From Castanea sativa (lineage: Eukaryota; Streptophyta; Magnoliopsida; Fagales; Fagaceae), in contig NC_134023.1 in assembly GCF_040712315.1 (NCBI RefSeq), forward strand, positions 32,977,088 through 33,041,087: a stretch of DNA of 64,000 nucleotides, read 5' to 3'. The translations under genes were made by a program, and so were the position numbers. Below the pieces are notes generated by a model. The model saw nothing but the letters and a program-made list of their open reading frames with translations. It had not been told where the DNA came from and made no database searches. Shown here in pieces: positions 24,311-34,553 of the stretch (position 1 is the first letter of the stretch; each line of letters begins with the position of its first letter).

Positions 24311-25254
24311 GGTTTTTGGACTGTGGTCATCTACCCTTTTTTGAACTTCATGAATGAATGTTTACTTTCATTACTTTACTTGTTTTTGAACATGTTGTTG
24401 CTTGAGCGAGTTTATCTTTTGTTTACACCATCCATGTTATACTGGTTTCTCAATGGTCCGTCCACTTGTGGTGTTTTGCTCGTCTATATTCAGGAATTAC
24501 TTCATATTCAACATGTTTGCCATTCCTTGAATTTTACAAGTATAGCTCGTCTTATGTATGGTGTTGTGTTTACCAGCTTTATTCGTCCGGAAACTTAGCT
24601 AGTCTTTTCCTTGTCCATAGGCTGGACACTTTACTCTCATCTTTGAGTGCAACACTTCCAGCATTTACTCGTCCATAGATTGGACTGTTTTGGGTAGCTA
24701 TATTTATCCATGGATTTCAAGCATTCTTATACACATGCTTTTCCTCGTCCGTATTTGGACGCATGCTTAAGGTTTTATCTCGTCCCTTGGATGAGAATGC
24801 ATTCTTTCGTCCATATAACAGACGAGCATGCCTTAAGCTCATTTTTCTTAATTTTATCCTTATTTCAAGGAAAGCCTGCAAACGTTATATCCCTGCGTCC
24901 ATGGATTTTTCTCATCCGTCTTTGGCCTTAGCCTTCTTGTGGAAGAAATTATGAGTTATGTATCACACACATTGGAAATCCAAGCTACATATACATAATA
25001 TAAAACATCGTCTACAAGGATGGCACACGCTTGGAAGCTAGTGCCTTAGGGGATCAAAATACTTATACAAAGACTAAGTACATAACTTCGGCCATCACAA
25101 ACTTATCTTTAGATAGAGCATAAGTTAGAGCCTAGTACACTTTTAGGGAATTAACACACATTGTAGTAGTTATAAACATAGAGTAGTAAACATGGAAAAA
25201 GACGAGGAAAACACTTCAACTTCATCCATGGTGCCACTCGTCCAGGATGACCTT

Positions 25255-26360
25255 TCATTGATAGTACCTTCTCAGATGCTCGATGTTCCAAGGGTGCTTT
25301 AGCTTCCGTCTATCTAAGGCTTCTAGGTAGTACAATCCCTGCCTTTTGTAATTAATGACCCTATAGGGTCCTTCCCAATTAGGTCCCAGTTTTTCATGAG
25401 TCGGGTTCTTGGTTGCCAAAGAGACCTTTTTAAGGAAGAGGTCCACAATGTTGAAACGTCTGGGTTTCACCATCGCATCATATTGCCTAGCCCTAAGATT
25501 TTTGTACCTTGCTGCCCTATGCTCTGCGTCCTTCCTTACCTCGTCTATCATATCAAGGCTGAGGCAAAGTTGCTCTTCATTATCCTCATCTTGATACTTC
25601 ATCACCCTGTGATTTGCCATGCGCACTCCGCAGGTATCACTGCTTCACTTCCATAGGCTAACTTGAAAGGAGTTTCCCCTGTGGGGGTCATCACAGTTGT
25701 CCTATAAGCCCATAGAACACCTGGTAGCTTGTCTGGCCATACTCCCTTTGTCCCCTCAAGCCGGGTCTTGATGAACTTCAATAAGGATCGGTTTGCAACT
25801 TTTGCTTGTCCGTTCGCTTGTGGGTGGGAGGGTGAGGAATAATGATTCTTGATTCCAAGTTGCTTGCAAAAGTCCCTGAAAGGTGTGTTTTCAAACTGTT
25901 TTCCGTCGTCAGATACTAGTACCATAGGTACCCCGAACCTACATACAATGCTCTTCCAAACAAAGTTTTTGACATTCTGCTGAGTAATTTTTGCTAAGGG
26001 TTCGGCTTCCACCAACTTAGTAAATTAATCGATCCCTACGACCAAAAATTTCATTTGCCTGGTTCCTAATGGGAGAGGACCTAAGATGTTCAGTCCCTAT
26101 TGCACAAAGGGCCATGGGGCCATCATCGGGTTTAGATACTCTGACGGTTGTCTGGGGATGTTTTTGAATTGCTGACACTAGTCACACACCTTAACATAAG
26201 CCTTAGCATTTGCTTGAATAGTTGGCCAATAGTAGCCTGCACGAACGACTTTATGGACTAGTGATCTTGCTCCCGAGTGATCCCCACATGCTCTTTCATG
26301 AACTTCCCTCAATACGTAGTTTGACTCGTCAGGAGCTAGGCACCTTAAGTAAGGCTGAGA
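25255..26360 (-). pseudogene. Gypsy integrase, broken
   Basis: The integrase core and C-terminus are read from two overlapping frames, 25602-26015 and 25255-25626. RFGVPMVLVSDDGKQFEN carries the second catalytic D, and HPQANGQAKVANRSLLKFIK corresponds to the motif where the catalytic E normally follows NGQ-x; here it is K. The C-terminal part (PNWEGPYRVINYKRQGLYYL) is well preserved and ends WNIEHLRRYYQ. A zinc-finger region with cysteines lies upstream near 26130-26360 but is interrupted by stops. The enzyme is dead. Confidence 0.87.
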
Positions 26361-26366
26361 GAAGCC

Positions 26367-27230
26367 TCATTTGTACAACACTTCATCTATGAGGACATAC
26401 TTGGCAGCCTTGATCCTCAATTTTCTAGCCTCGTTCTTGTCTTCTGCAAGCCTTCCATCCTTGAGATAGACTATTATTGGAGTCATCCAATTTTCTTCCT
26501 TTCCTATTTGTTGTATCTCTGGAAGATCTATGCTTGGCATGTATTGGACTTTGTCATACTCGTCCATAACTCTTCCTGCTGAATCTGCTTTCGCCAAAGC
26601 ATCTGCTTCCATGTTTTCCTCCCTCGAGAGTTGAATAAAACTAGCCTCTTTAAAATTTTGGACGAGCCGCTTTACTTTGTTGAGATAACCAACTAAGAGT
26701 CTTCTTGGACAACTACTGACTCCACCCCTAAGGACTTAGCCAATTCCAATCCTTTGAGGAGAGCTTCATATTTAGTTTCGTTGTTGGTGGTTTGGTATTG
26801 TAGACGAACTGTATATTCCAACTTATCTCCCTCTGGGGATTTGAGTATAACTCTAATCCCCCCTGCATATAAAGTGGACGAGCCATCTACATTGATGACC
26901 CACCTTTGAGCCCCTTCCTCTTTGTCTAGCTAGTCCTGACTAGGAGTAAACTCAGCAATAAAATCTGTCAATGCTTGTGCTTTTATCGCACTTCTTAGTT
27001 GGTACCTGACATCGAATTCACTAAGCTCCACGGCCTATTGGATTAGTTGTCCAGCAGCTTCCAACTTGTTCATTGCCTTCTTTAAGGGATGATCTGTCAC
27101 GATGTTGATGACATGAACTTGAAAATAATGGCTTAGCTTTCCTAGAAGCCGTGACCAAAGCAAATGCTAGCTTTTCTATCATTGGATATCGTCCTTCCAC
27201 TCCTCTTAGCGCCCGACTTGTATAGTGAAC
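26367..27230 (-). pseudogene. Gypsy archaeal-type RNase H and linker, broken
   Basis: Around 26690-26830 one frame gives LEYTVRLQYQTTNNETKYEA, LLKGLELAKSLGVESVVV and then DS-stop-LV, where the family has DSQLV. This is the additional RNase H of Tat elements. The frame 26367-26612 continues it, with ADALAKADSAG and LPEIQQIGKEENWMTPI towards the integrase. At least one nonsense codon interrupts the domain. Confidence 0.8.
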
Positions 27231-27236
27231 TGGCTT

Positions 27237-28477
27237 CTATATCCTCTCTTCTTCTTTAATCAACGCCGAGCTCACTGCATGTGGGGACACTGCTAAATAC
27301 AAATATAATTCTTCACCTGGTATAGACGGGATCAACAAGGGTATCGTAGTGAGGTAGGTCTTAAGGTATTGGAAGGCCTTCTGACACTCTTCCGTCCATT
27401 CAAATGCCTTCTTGAGAACTTTAAAGAATGGTAAACACTTGTTAGTAGCTTTTGAGAAGAACCTGTGAAGGGCGACAACTCGTCCGGTGAGAGATTGGAC
27501 TTCTTTGATATTTCTTGGTGGCTCCATATTCAGTATCGCTTGGATTTTATCAGGATTTGCCTCAATTCCCCTATGTGAAACCATGAACCCAAAATCTTAC
27601 TTGACGAAACTCCGAAAGCACACTTGCTTGGATTCAACTTCATGTTATATCGCCTAAGAGTATTAAAGGTCTCTTGAAGGTCATGCAGGTGTTTTTCCTC
27701 GTCTAGACTCTTTACCAACATGTCTTCTATATAAACTTCTACATTCCACCCAATCTGTCGATGAAACATATAGTTAACCAACCTTTGGTAAGTTGCCCTC
27801 GCGTTCTTCAAACCGAAGGGCATCACTTTGTAGCAAAACAAACCCTGGCTAGTAATGAAAGATGTCTTCTCTTCATCCACCTCGTCCATCTTGATTTGAT
27901 TGTAGCCTAAAAAAGCGTCCATGAAACTTAGCAATTTATGACCTGCAGTCGAGTCTACTAGCTGATCAATAAGTGGCAACGGATAGCTATCTTTGGGGTA
28001 GGCTTTGTTCAAATCAGTGAAGTCTACGCACATTCTCCATTTGCCATTAGCCTTCCTGACCATGATCACATTAGCCAACCAGTCCGGGAAATAGACTTCC
28101 TAGATAAAGTTTGTCGTGGTTAACTTTTGGACTTCCTCTTTAATGGCATTGTCTCATTCAAGTGCAAAAATTCTTTTTTTTTGACACACAGCCTTGGACG
28201 AAGGATACACGTTTAGACGATGGGTAATGACACTTGGGTCAATACCTAGCATGTCCTTATGACTCCATGCAAACACATCAAGGATCTTCTTTAAAAATTG
28301 GACCAGGTCTTGCTTCGTCTTCTTTTCCATGCTCGCCCCAACCCTAGTAGACTTTTCGGGGTTACTCTCATCCAAAGGAATGTCTTCTAGTACTTCCGTG
28401 GGCTTTGTGGTAATCCTTCCCTCATCTATGCTCATTGTCTGTACATGCTTGTCCATAGCCACATGGCTAGATAGCAT
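27237..28477 (-). pseudogene. Gypsy reverse transcriptase and RNase H, broken
   Basis: Pieces at 28154-28477, 27530-28078 and 27237-27584 cover the RT. CQKKRIFALE is the usual lead-in. KWRMCVDFTDLNKAYPKDSY, FMDAFLGYNQIKMDEVDEEK and FCYKVMPFGLKNARATYQRL follow. The catalytic box reads VEVYIEDMLVKS, where the family has Y-V-D-D-M, so the first catalytic D is replaced by E. A frameshift near 27590 separates the finger/palm from the thumb and first RNase H (GIEANPDKIQAI, FFKVLKKAFEWTEECQKAF). The element cannot reverse-transcribe itself. Confidence 0.9.
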
Positions 28478-28479
28478 TC

Positions 28480-29070
28480 TCTAGCGGCTAATTGATCTCT
28501 TTGCATTTGACCTACTCCATACTCAGTCGGGAACTTAACAGACAAATGGTAGGTAGATGTTACTGCCTTCCAACTATTTAAAGTCTGTCTTCCAATGATG
28601 GCATTGTATGACGATGAGCAGTCAACAACAAGGAAGTTTACTTCTTTGGTTATTTGTTATGGATACGCTCTGACCACCACAGGTAATGTGATGGTACCCA
28701 TGGGTTGTACTTTCATTCCTCCAAATCCTACCAAGGGCGAGTTTACTAGACGGAGTTGATCTCATCCAAGCCTCATTTGTTGGAAAGCGGGGTAATACAA
28801 GATGTTCGTTGAACTCCCATTGTCTACCAACACCCTTCTAGTCGTATAATTAGCAATAAGCAAGGCAATGATGATCGCGTTGTCATGTGAGTGGTGAACC
28901 CTTTCAGCATCCTCGTCCGTGAACGTAATGGCTTGCTTGTCAGCTCCCCTCGTCCTTAGAGATCATCCAGACAGTTGGACGATTTGCACCACCTTTAGGT
29001 ATGTCTTCCTTGACTTGAAAGATTGACCTATCGAGGTTCCCCCTATAATAACTCTTATTTCTCCAAGCGG
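28480..29070 (-). pseudogene. Gypsy aspartic protease region, broken
   Basis: On the minus strand near 28789-28832 a frame reads LVDNGSSTNILYYPAFQQM, which is the protease active site of Tat-type gypsy elements (V-D-x-G-S-S form). The flanking sequence is interrupted by stops. It links the zinc knuckle of gag to the RT lead-in. Confidence 0.75.
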
Positions 29071-29073
29071 GGG

Positions 29074-30430
29074 TCATGACGACTCTTCCACCTTTGCCTT
29101 TAATTTCTTGTTCTTGTGATCTCGTTTAAGAAAATTTCTCAATTTTTCTTGCCTAATGAGATTATCTATTTGCTGCTTCAAATCAAAACACTCGCCCGTC
29201 TTATGCCCATGATCTCTATGGAAGCGGCAATACTTGTTCCTATTACGCTTGTTGGGATCTCCTTTCATTTTCTCTGGCGACTTCAAGGATGGGTCATTCT
29301 TGATTTGCATAAGCACTTGCTCAAGTGGCATATTCAAGGGTGTGTACTGCTGATTCCTTGCTGAAGAACCTGCCTTCTTGCTATCTCTATCTTTTTTCTC
29401 CCCTGCCCGAGCCTTCTTTGGACGAGGACCTTGCTCAGGATGGCGTGGGAGATCTGCTTCCATGCGCTCTGCTCTCTTCCTCTTCTTGGCTATGATTGCA
29501 TCCTCTGCATTCATGAAATTTTGGGCTGAATGGATGAGTTCAGCCATGGTTTATGGCTCTTGCTTGTAAAGCTTATGAATGAATAAATCAGAGTTAACTC
29601 CTATGGAAGGCTGCCAATAATAACTTGTCATTCATCTCGTCCATTGTCAGGGCTTCCTTGTTGAACTGGGTAATGAAGGACCGCAAGCTTTCATTTTCCC
29701 CTTGCTCTATGGTCAACAGGCTAGATGAGAAACGCTTATGCCATTGTCCTCCGATAAAATTGTTAACAAACAACTTACTTAATTCTTCGAACGAGCCCAC
29801 AGTATTTGGAGGTATTTTACTGAACCACACTCGCGCTGGCCCCTTGAGGGTGGTAGGGAAAGTCCTACACATAATCTCGTCTGGAACCCCCTAGAGGTGC
29901 ATGGTAGTCTTGAAGGTGGTGATATGATCACACGGGTCGCGCGTTCCATCGTCTGAATCCAAAGAAGGCATCTTGAACTTTGGAGGCAAGAGGCAGCTAT
30001 TGACGGAAGCAGTGAAAAAGGAGTTTATTCGATGAACCAAATCATCCACGGGGTTTGCCCTTCTCATATTCTCCCTCATCTCGTCCATAGCCTTCCTCAT
30101 TTGGTCCCTCTCTCTTTCCAAATGTGGAACCCTTTGCGAAGTGGTTCCCCTTGACTGGTTCTTAGGCTTAGCATTATCTCCTCTATATTCTTGACTTTGG
30201 GCTTGTCCTCCCACATGTCTTTCGTGGCACTACCTCCTTAGACCAATCTCCCTAGTCAACTTTTGGATTTGACGGGTTAATTCCGCCATGGCGGCTGCCA
30301 TGGACTGTATGTGTTGGACGGAGGGCAATTGCATGACAGGTGCTGACTGACGGTCGCGGTAGGGATTACTAGAAGCATCCTTACTCTCTTGGTGGCCTGG
30401 GCTAGTGGCCCTTGATCTTGTTCGAACCAT
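29074..30430 (-). pseudogene. Gypsy gag, broken
   Basis: The gag starts with the ATG at 30430 (MVRTRSRATSPGHQ). In-frame stops at 30230-30232 and 29891-29893 and a frameshift between 29594 and 29547 break it. The retrotransposon gag core is clear: SCLLPPKFKMPSLDSDDGTR, FPTTLKGPARVWFSKIPPNT, NNFIGGQ and LLTIEQGENESLRSFITQFN. The zinc-knuckle-like motif [19 protein letters not shown] lies near 29170-29230. Gag packages the element RNA; this copy is not functional. Confidence 0.88.
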
Positions 30431-30480
30431 ACAACCTTTTTGTCGGAGAAAGAATGTTGCAAAACACAAAATTTCCTCTC

Positions 30481-30501
30481 TCCACAGACGACGCCAACTA
30501 A
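30481..30501 (-). other. Gypsy primer-binding site region
   Basis: On the minus strand, directly after the 5' LTR, the sequence reads TTAGTTGGCGTCGTCTGTGG. The gag-only element at 43416 has a related string (TTTGGTGCTGTCTGTGGGAA) in the same position. The priming tRNA was not identified. Confidence 0.65.
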
Positions 30502-31087
30502 TGATGCAAGGAAAATCAGTAGGTTGAATGCTTCGGGCTTTAAAAGGGCTAGCGATTGATTAGAAGGCTTGAAAAAAAAAAACGCGATCAAAGGTGACCG
30601 GGGTAGACCGGCCAAGGACCCTTCGATGCCAAAGTTAATTTCTTTCTTTTATCCTAGAATTCAAACTTTTTAGGAGTTGTTCAGAACTTACCTTCACTTG
30701 ATGTGAATGAACGTTTATATAGTGTGGTCTTGGAGTGGTTACTTGTCTCATAGCTTTTCCTACAAATAAGGGGGTCTAGGGATTCGAGATTAATTTCCAC
30801 AACCGCTATAAGAGTTAGAACATTTTATCTCTATAATTGTTGGGGAAGTTAAGTCCTGCAAAAGAAGTTATAATGGTGAACCCAAATTCTAACACATGGT
30901 CCAATTTAGTTCATATACATTAATTTCTAGAAATTATTCCAAGTGTCAGCGCTCGTCCAAGGGTTTTCCTTATGGACGAGCTACATCCCTATGGACAATT
31001 AACCTGACAAGGGAAGGCATTCTTGCCTTCTTGCTCTAGACGACCCCTATGAACGAGTTGAAGTTTATCTATTTTTGCTCACCATCA
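30502..31087 (-). repeat. Gypsy 5' LTR, only LTR found
   Basis: It begins TGATGCAAGGAAAATC and ends TTTGCTCACCATCA on the plus strand. A single LTR is recognised next to the primer site; its partner is absent from the window. Confidence 0.8.
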
Positions 31088-31535
31088 ATAGTAATGCCAT
31101 TATCAAAAGAGAATAGGATTATAGAAGTAGTGTTTTGTACTCTTTATATTTTCTCATTCTCTCCTTGTGGCATATAATCATTTGGCAAATTCAATCAAAT
31201 GTGATATCCTGATCTAGTTGTCTGATGCCCTCACTTGGACCTAATACTTGTTTTACTCGATGATGATATCTTTAAGGTTGGCGCTTTGACTGATCTAGTG
31301 GCCAAACTAATTAAGATTTTCTCATAAAAAGTGTTGCCGGAGCGTCACATATGCCTCGACTTTACAATTGATGAAGTTTTTATGGTGAAATAAGAGTTTT
31401 TTTTGTCATTAAATAAGAGATCTGGTATTTAAAGTTTGATGATAAAGAATAATCGTCATATTATACGATAAAATGTTATCATATTTATTAAAAGAAAAAA
31501 AAACCAATTAGAACTAGAAGGTTCATATCACACAT
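31088..31535. other. Non-coding stretch upstream of copy 2
   Basis: No gene is recognised. From about 31504 (CCAATTAGAACTAGAAGG, CACACATGCC) it is homologous to the promoter of copy 1 at about 12612, which marks the left edge of the duplicated block. Confidence 0.6.
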
Positions 31536-32056
31536 GCCTCAACTAGGGTTAAGCATAGACACAACCTGACCGACCCGACCAACTCGACTTGAAGGGTCTT
31601 GGGCGGGTTGGATGAATGCTTTGGCCTGGTTTGGGTCCAATATTTGGGTCTGCCTTGGGTTTAGGTTGGTCTCGAGTCCAACCTGACTTGACCAGACCAA
31701 TATTTTTTTTTATTTTTCTCTTTTATGTAACTTTCAATGCCAAATTTTGTTTTGTTTTGTTTTTATTTTTTTGCTTCTATTTTATGTATTACTTTAATTT
31801 AAATCGTAATGATATTTTATTGCTATATTTCCAAATATAGTTTTTACATAATTTGGTTTATTGCAGCTTAATTTCCCAAATGATACTAATAGTGAAAATA
31901 CTTTCCATCCAAATGAAGGTTAGAATGATGATAAACTGATTTGACTTTACAAAAAAAGGAATAACTCTAACAATAATATTTTCCATAGTGAAAGTCAAAT
32001 TGTTGTTTTAAAAAGTTTTTTATTTTAGTCCTAACTATACCAAGGATCTTATTTAT

Positions 32057-32395
32057 TAGGGTAAAATACAAAACTGACTCTCTAAGTTTCTTCAAATTTC
32101 ATTTCAGTCCTCTAACTTTCATGTTTATTCAATTAAGACTTTTTCATCAACTTTTGTTATATGTTGTGGTTAATTTTTTAATTTTATAAATTTTTCTTCA
32201 AACTTAAAAAAAATTCAATTAATGATTAAAAATATTTTTCAGATTTAAAAAAAAAAAAATTTTTAACAAAAATTAACGGAAATACCTTAATTGAATAAAT
32301 TTGAAACTTAGAGGACTAAAATGAACGAAAGCAAAATTAGAGGACTAAAATGAAATCTGAAGAAACTTAGAGGGTCAGTTTTGCATTTTAGCCTA
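32057..32395. mobile_element. Long-TIR MITE, about 340 bp
   Basis: The left end TAGGGTAAAATACAAAACTG matches the right end, which reads TAGGCTAAAATGCAAAACTG on the other strand. The TIR similarity extends over about 60 bp (CTCTAAGTTTCTTCA, AGTCCTCTAA). The flank has TTTAT on both sides. Confidence 0.85.
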
Positions 32396-32647
32396 TTTAT
32401 TATTGGAAAGTATATTTCCAAACTAAGCCCTAGTTCTGATGTAAACAAAAATGGTAAAATTTATTTTCTCATTCAATGAGAATTGGGTCAAGATGTACAC
32501 AAGGAAAAAAAAATTTGTAAAAGTTTGTTGCCTAATCAAGAAATCATGACCTTTAAGAATATATGACAATAAATAAATTATTGAATTTAAATTTTCACAT
32601 TAATGTCAGTCACTAAATTAGTAAAAGAATTTCAAAAATATATGGAA

Positions 32648-33873
32648 AATTATTAGGTACTCTCGGAGTACCATAAATGCGTACTCCCTCCTCTCACATG
32701 AATGGTGGGTCCCACCATATATTTAATTAGTGGGACCTACTATTCATGTGAGATGAGGGAGCATGCTGTAAACACAAAATTTTTCAATTGCAGAAAATCA
32801 AACAATTGAAAAGAAATATGGTTTGCAAATATAAATTTGTATTGATGAATAATGAGTACAATCTCTATTTCAATTCTTTTACAAAAGAATACCCTCTAAT
32901 TCTATCTTCATTGAACTTGACTCGAACAAGGAATCTTCTTGCCTTTAGTTGGAAGATGGATTGAATGGTCTCAACAACAAATCTCTAGCTTTGAGCTTAT
33001 TAGAGATTTATTGTTCTTCAAGTTTGCGAATGTGAAGGCTCTTAGGTTGAAGTTCTTCGGGGCTTTAGAGGCTTGATCCGTTGAGCTTCAAAGATTTGGG
33101 TTTGTTGAAGTTTATGGAGGCTTTTTAGCTTACTTCCAATAGAACTTCAAAGAACTAGAATAAGAGATTTTTTTGACTTTGGTTGGAAGATGGATTGAAC
33201 GGTCTTCACAACGAATCTCTAGCCTTAAGCTTGTTATAGATTTGTTGTCCTTTAAGTTCTTCAAACCCTTTGAATGTTCTTCAAAGATGTTTCAAGTTCT
33301 TCAAAGATTCTTGAGATAGAATTTCTCCAGAGCTTGGGCCTCTTGAAAACTTCGTCCCTGAAAATGAGAAGAGATGTCCTCTATTTATAGTGATTTCAGA
33401 GGATAAGCTCTACTTTGAATTGATATGCTTGAAAGTATGTAGTACGCTTTTGATTAGCTCAAATTCATCTTAGAGATAATTATCTCTATTTATCTATTTT
33501 GATAAAGATCATATTTTGATAAAGATAATAATCAACAAAGATAAATAATTATCTCTATTTAATTAATTTATTTTAATAAAGATAATTATCTATCAATTTT
33601 GAATAGAAAATTTATCTTTATTTTAATAAAGATAATTATCCATAAATTTTGAATAGGGAATTTATCTTTATCTTGTGGGTTAAATGACACATGGCAAATT
33701 TTGATATGCCAATATGATGTCAATTTGGATGACATATGTCATCATCTAATTTAATTAATTTAATGACATTAATTTAGATTTTGCCACTAAGTTTTGATGT
33801 GGCATTTTATAATTGGCTTAAAATTTTGCCTTTTATATATGCATTTATGGTATTTCGGGAGTACACAATAATT
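32648..33873. mobile_element. MITE related to 17544-17699, split by a solo LTR
   Basis: The left arm has AATTATTAGGTACTCTCGG and ATAAATGCGTACTCCCTC. The right arm after the insertion has GCATTTATGGTATTTCGGG and ends ACACAATAATTT. Without 32767-33837 and one TSD, a fold-back element of about 150 bp remains, closely matching the copy at 17544-17699. Confidence 0.8.
32767..33837. mobile_element. Probable solo LTR inside the MITE
   Basis: This 1071-bp insert begins TGTAAACACAAAATTTTTC and ends GCCTTTTATA. The flanks are CATGC (32762-32766) and TATGC (33838-33842), a 4/5 match to a 5-bp TSD. On the minus strand there is a promoter-like CACTATAAATAGAGGAC near 33380-33400, so the LTR may be in minus orientation. 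The final CA (or first TG on the minus strand) is altered. No internal retrotransposon sequence is present. Confidence 0.6.
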
Positions 33874-34265
33874 TCCCAAAAAATATTGCCTAAACACATA
33901 TAAACATTAACTTGATAAAGAAAAAGACATTAATATTTATTATCATAAAAAGTGGAGATCCTTCCAACATGGAAGATTAAAAATAATAATAAAACCATGA
34001 CAACTTTTAAATGGCAAGTTTGAGTAATAGAGTAAGTAATTTTTTTGGATTGAATACAAAAAACCTGTCCAACTTGTCAAAAAAAAAAAAAAAAAAATCC
34101 AACCTGAGACCCAATAAAATTGCCCCATAATAGACTTGAATTTTTGAATTGGGTTGAGTTTCAGCTAGTCAAACCCAATTTTTGTTGGATCGGGTAGTGA
34201 ACCGAACCAGCCTAGCCCGGCCTAATATCACCCCTAACCTCAACTCCTCATAGCATTTAAGTTAA

Positions 34266-34404
34266 GGGCCTATTTGGTAGAGTGGTTCAAACCTACTCTA
34301 CCAAATTTTAAACAACCTTACACGTATTTTTACACATTTTTTCATTTATACGAATTTCAAATATCTACAAACAACTCAACTTAAACTCCTCTATCAAATG
34401 ACCC
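34266..34404. mobile_element. Tourist-like MITE in the promoter of copy 2
   Basis: The ends GGGCCTATTTGGTAGAG and CTCTATCAAATGACCC form TIRs. TAA precedes and TGAA follows. It is the same type as 22046-22184 and lies 150 bp upstream of the start codon of copy 2, just before the TATA box. Copy 1 lacks it. Confidence 0.8.
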
Positions 34405-34553
34405 TGAATAGTTGTGACCTGTTTCAAAACCTATATATATTATACTTATACCCCAAAAAACACAAAAACCTCCCCCATTTTATTTTATTATTATTATTTT
34501 TTTTCATTCTTTCAATTTCACACTCGCCCGCAAAACCCCCCAAACCAAAACCC
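34405..34553 (+). promoter_or_regulatory. Core promoter and 5' leader of MESD-like copy 2
   Basis: TTTCAAAACCTATATATA (34422-34439) is identical to the core promoter of copy 1. The TATA box lies about 115 bp before the ATG. The leader is C/A- and T-rich. The region upstream has been replaced by the MITE 34266-34404 and the hAT-like element. Confidence 0.7.

Larger units (their letters stand above)
24311..31087 (-). mobile_element. Truncated Ty3/gypsy element, Tat-like, minus strand
   Basis: The domain order on the minus strand is 5' LTR (30502-31087), primer site, gag, protease, RT, RNase H, a second archaeal-type RNase H, integrase. The second RNase H is the hallmark of the Tat lineage. The 3' LTR expected on the left was not found, so the left end is approximate and the element is truncated. 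The pol region has many stops and frameshifts. The sequence 24311-25250 is its non-coding 3' region. Confidence 0.85.
31544..34236. mobile_element. hAT-like element, 2.7 kb, in the promoter of copy 2
   Basis: The 8-bp TSD is GCCTCAAC (31536-31543) against ACCTCAAC (34237-34244), a 7/8 match. The ends TAGGGTTAAGCATAGAC and, on the other strand, TAGGGGTGATATTAGGC are imperfect TIRs. GGGTTGG and GACCCGACC-type subterminal repeats are typical of plant hAT elements. There is no transposase frame. It contains the MITE 32057-32395 and the MITE 32648-33873, which in turn contains a solo LTR. Without it, the promoters of copies 1 and 2 line up. Confidence 0.8.

Noticed and set aside
24323..24954. Overlapping plus-strand open frames of 60-90 residues
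   Set aside because: They lie in the non-coding 3' region of the minus-strand gypsy element, show no family signature and follow repeated CGTCC words.
31190..31345. Possible coding remnant (frame with LLDDDIFKVGALTDLVAKL)
   Set aside because: It is short, not bounded by splice sites that I could support, and I recognise no family.
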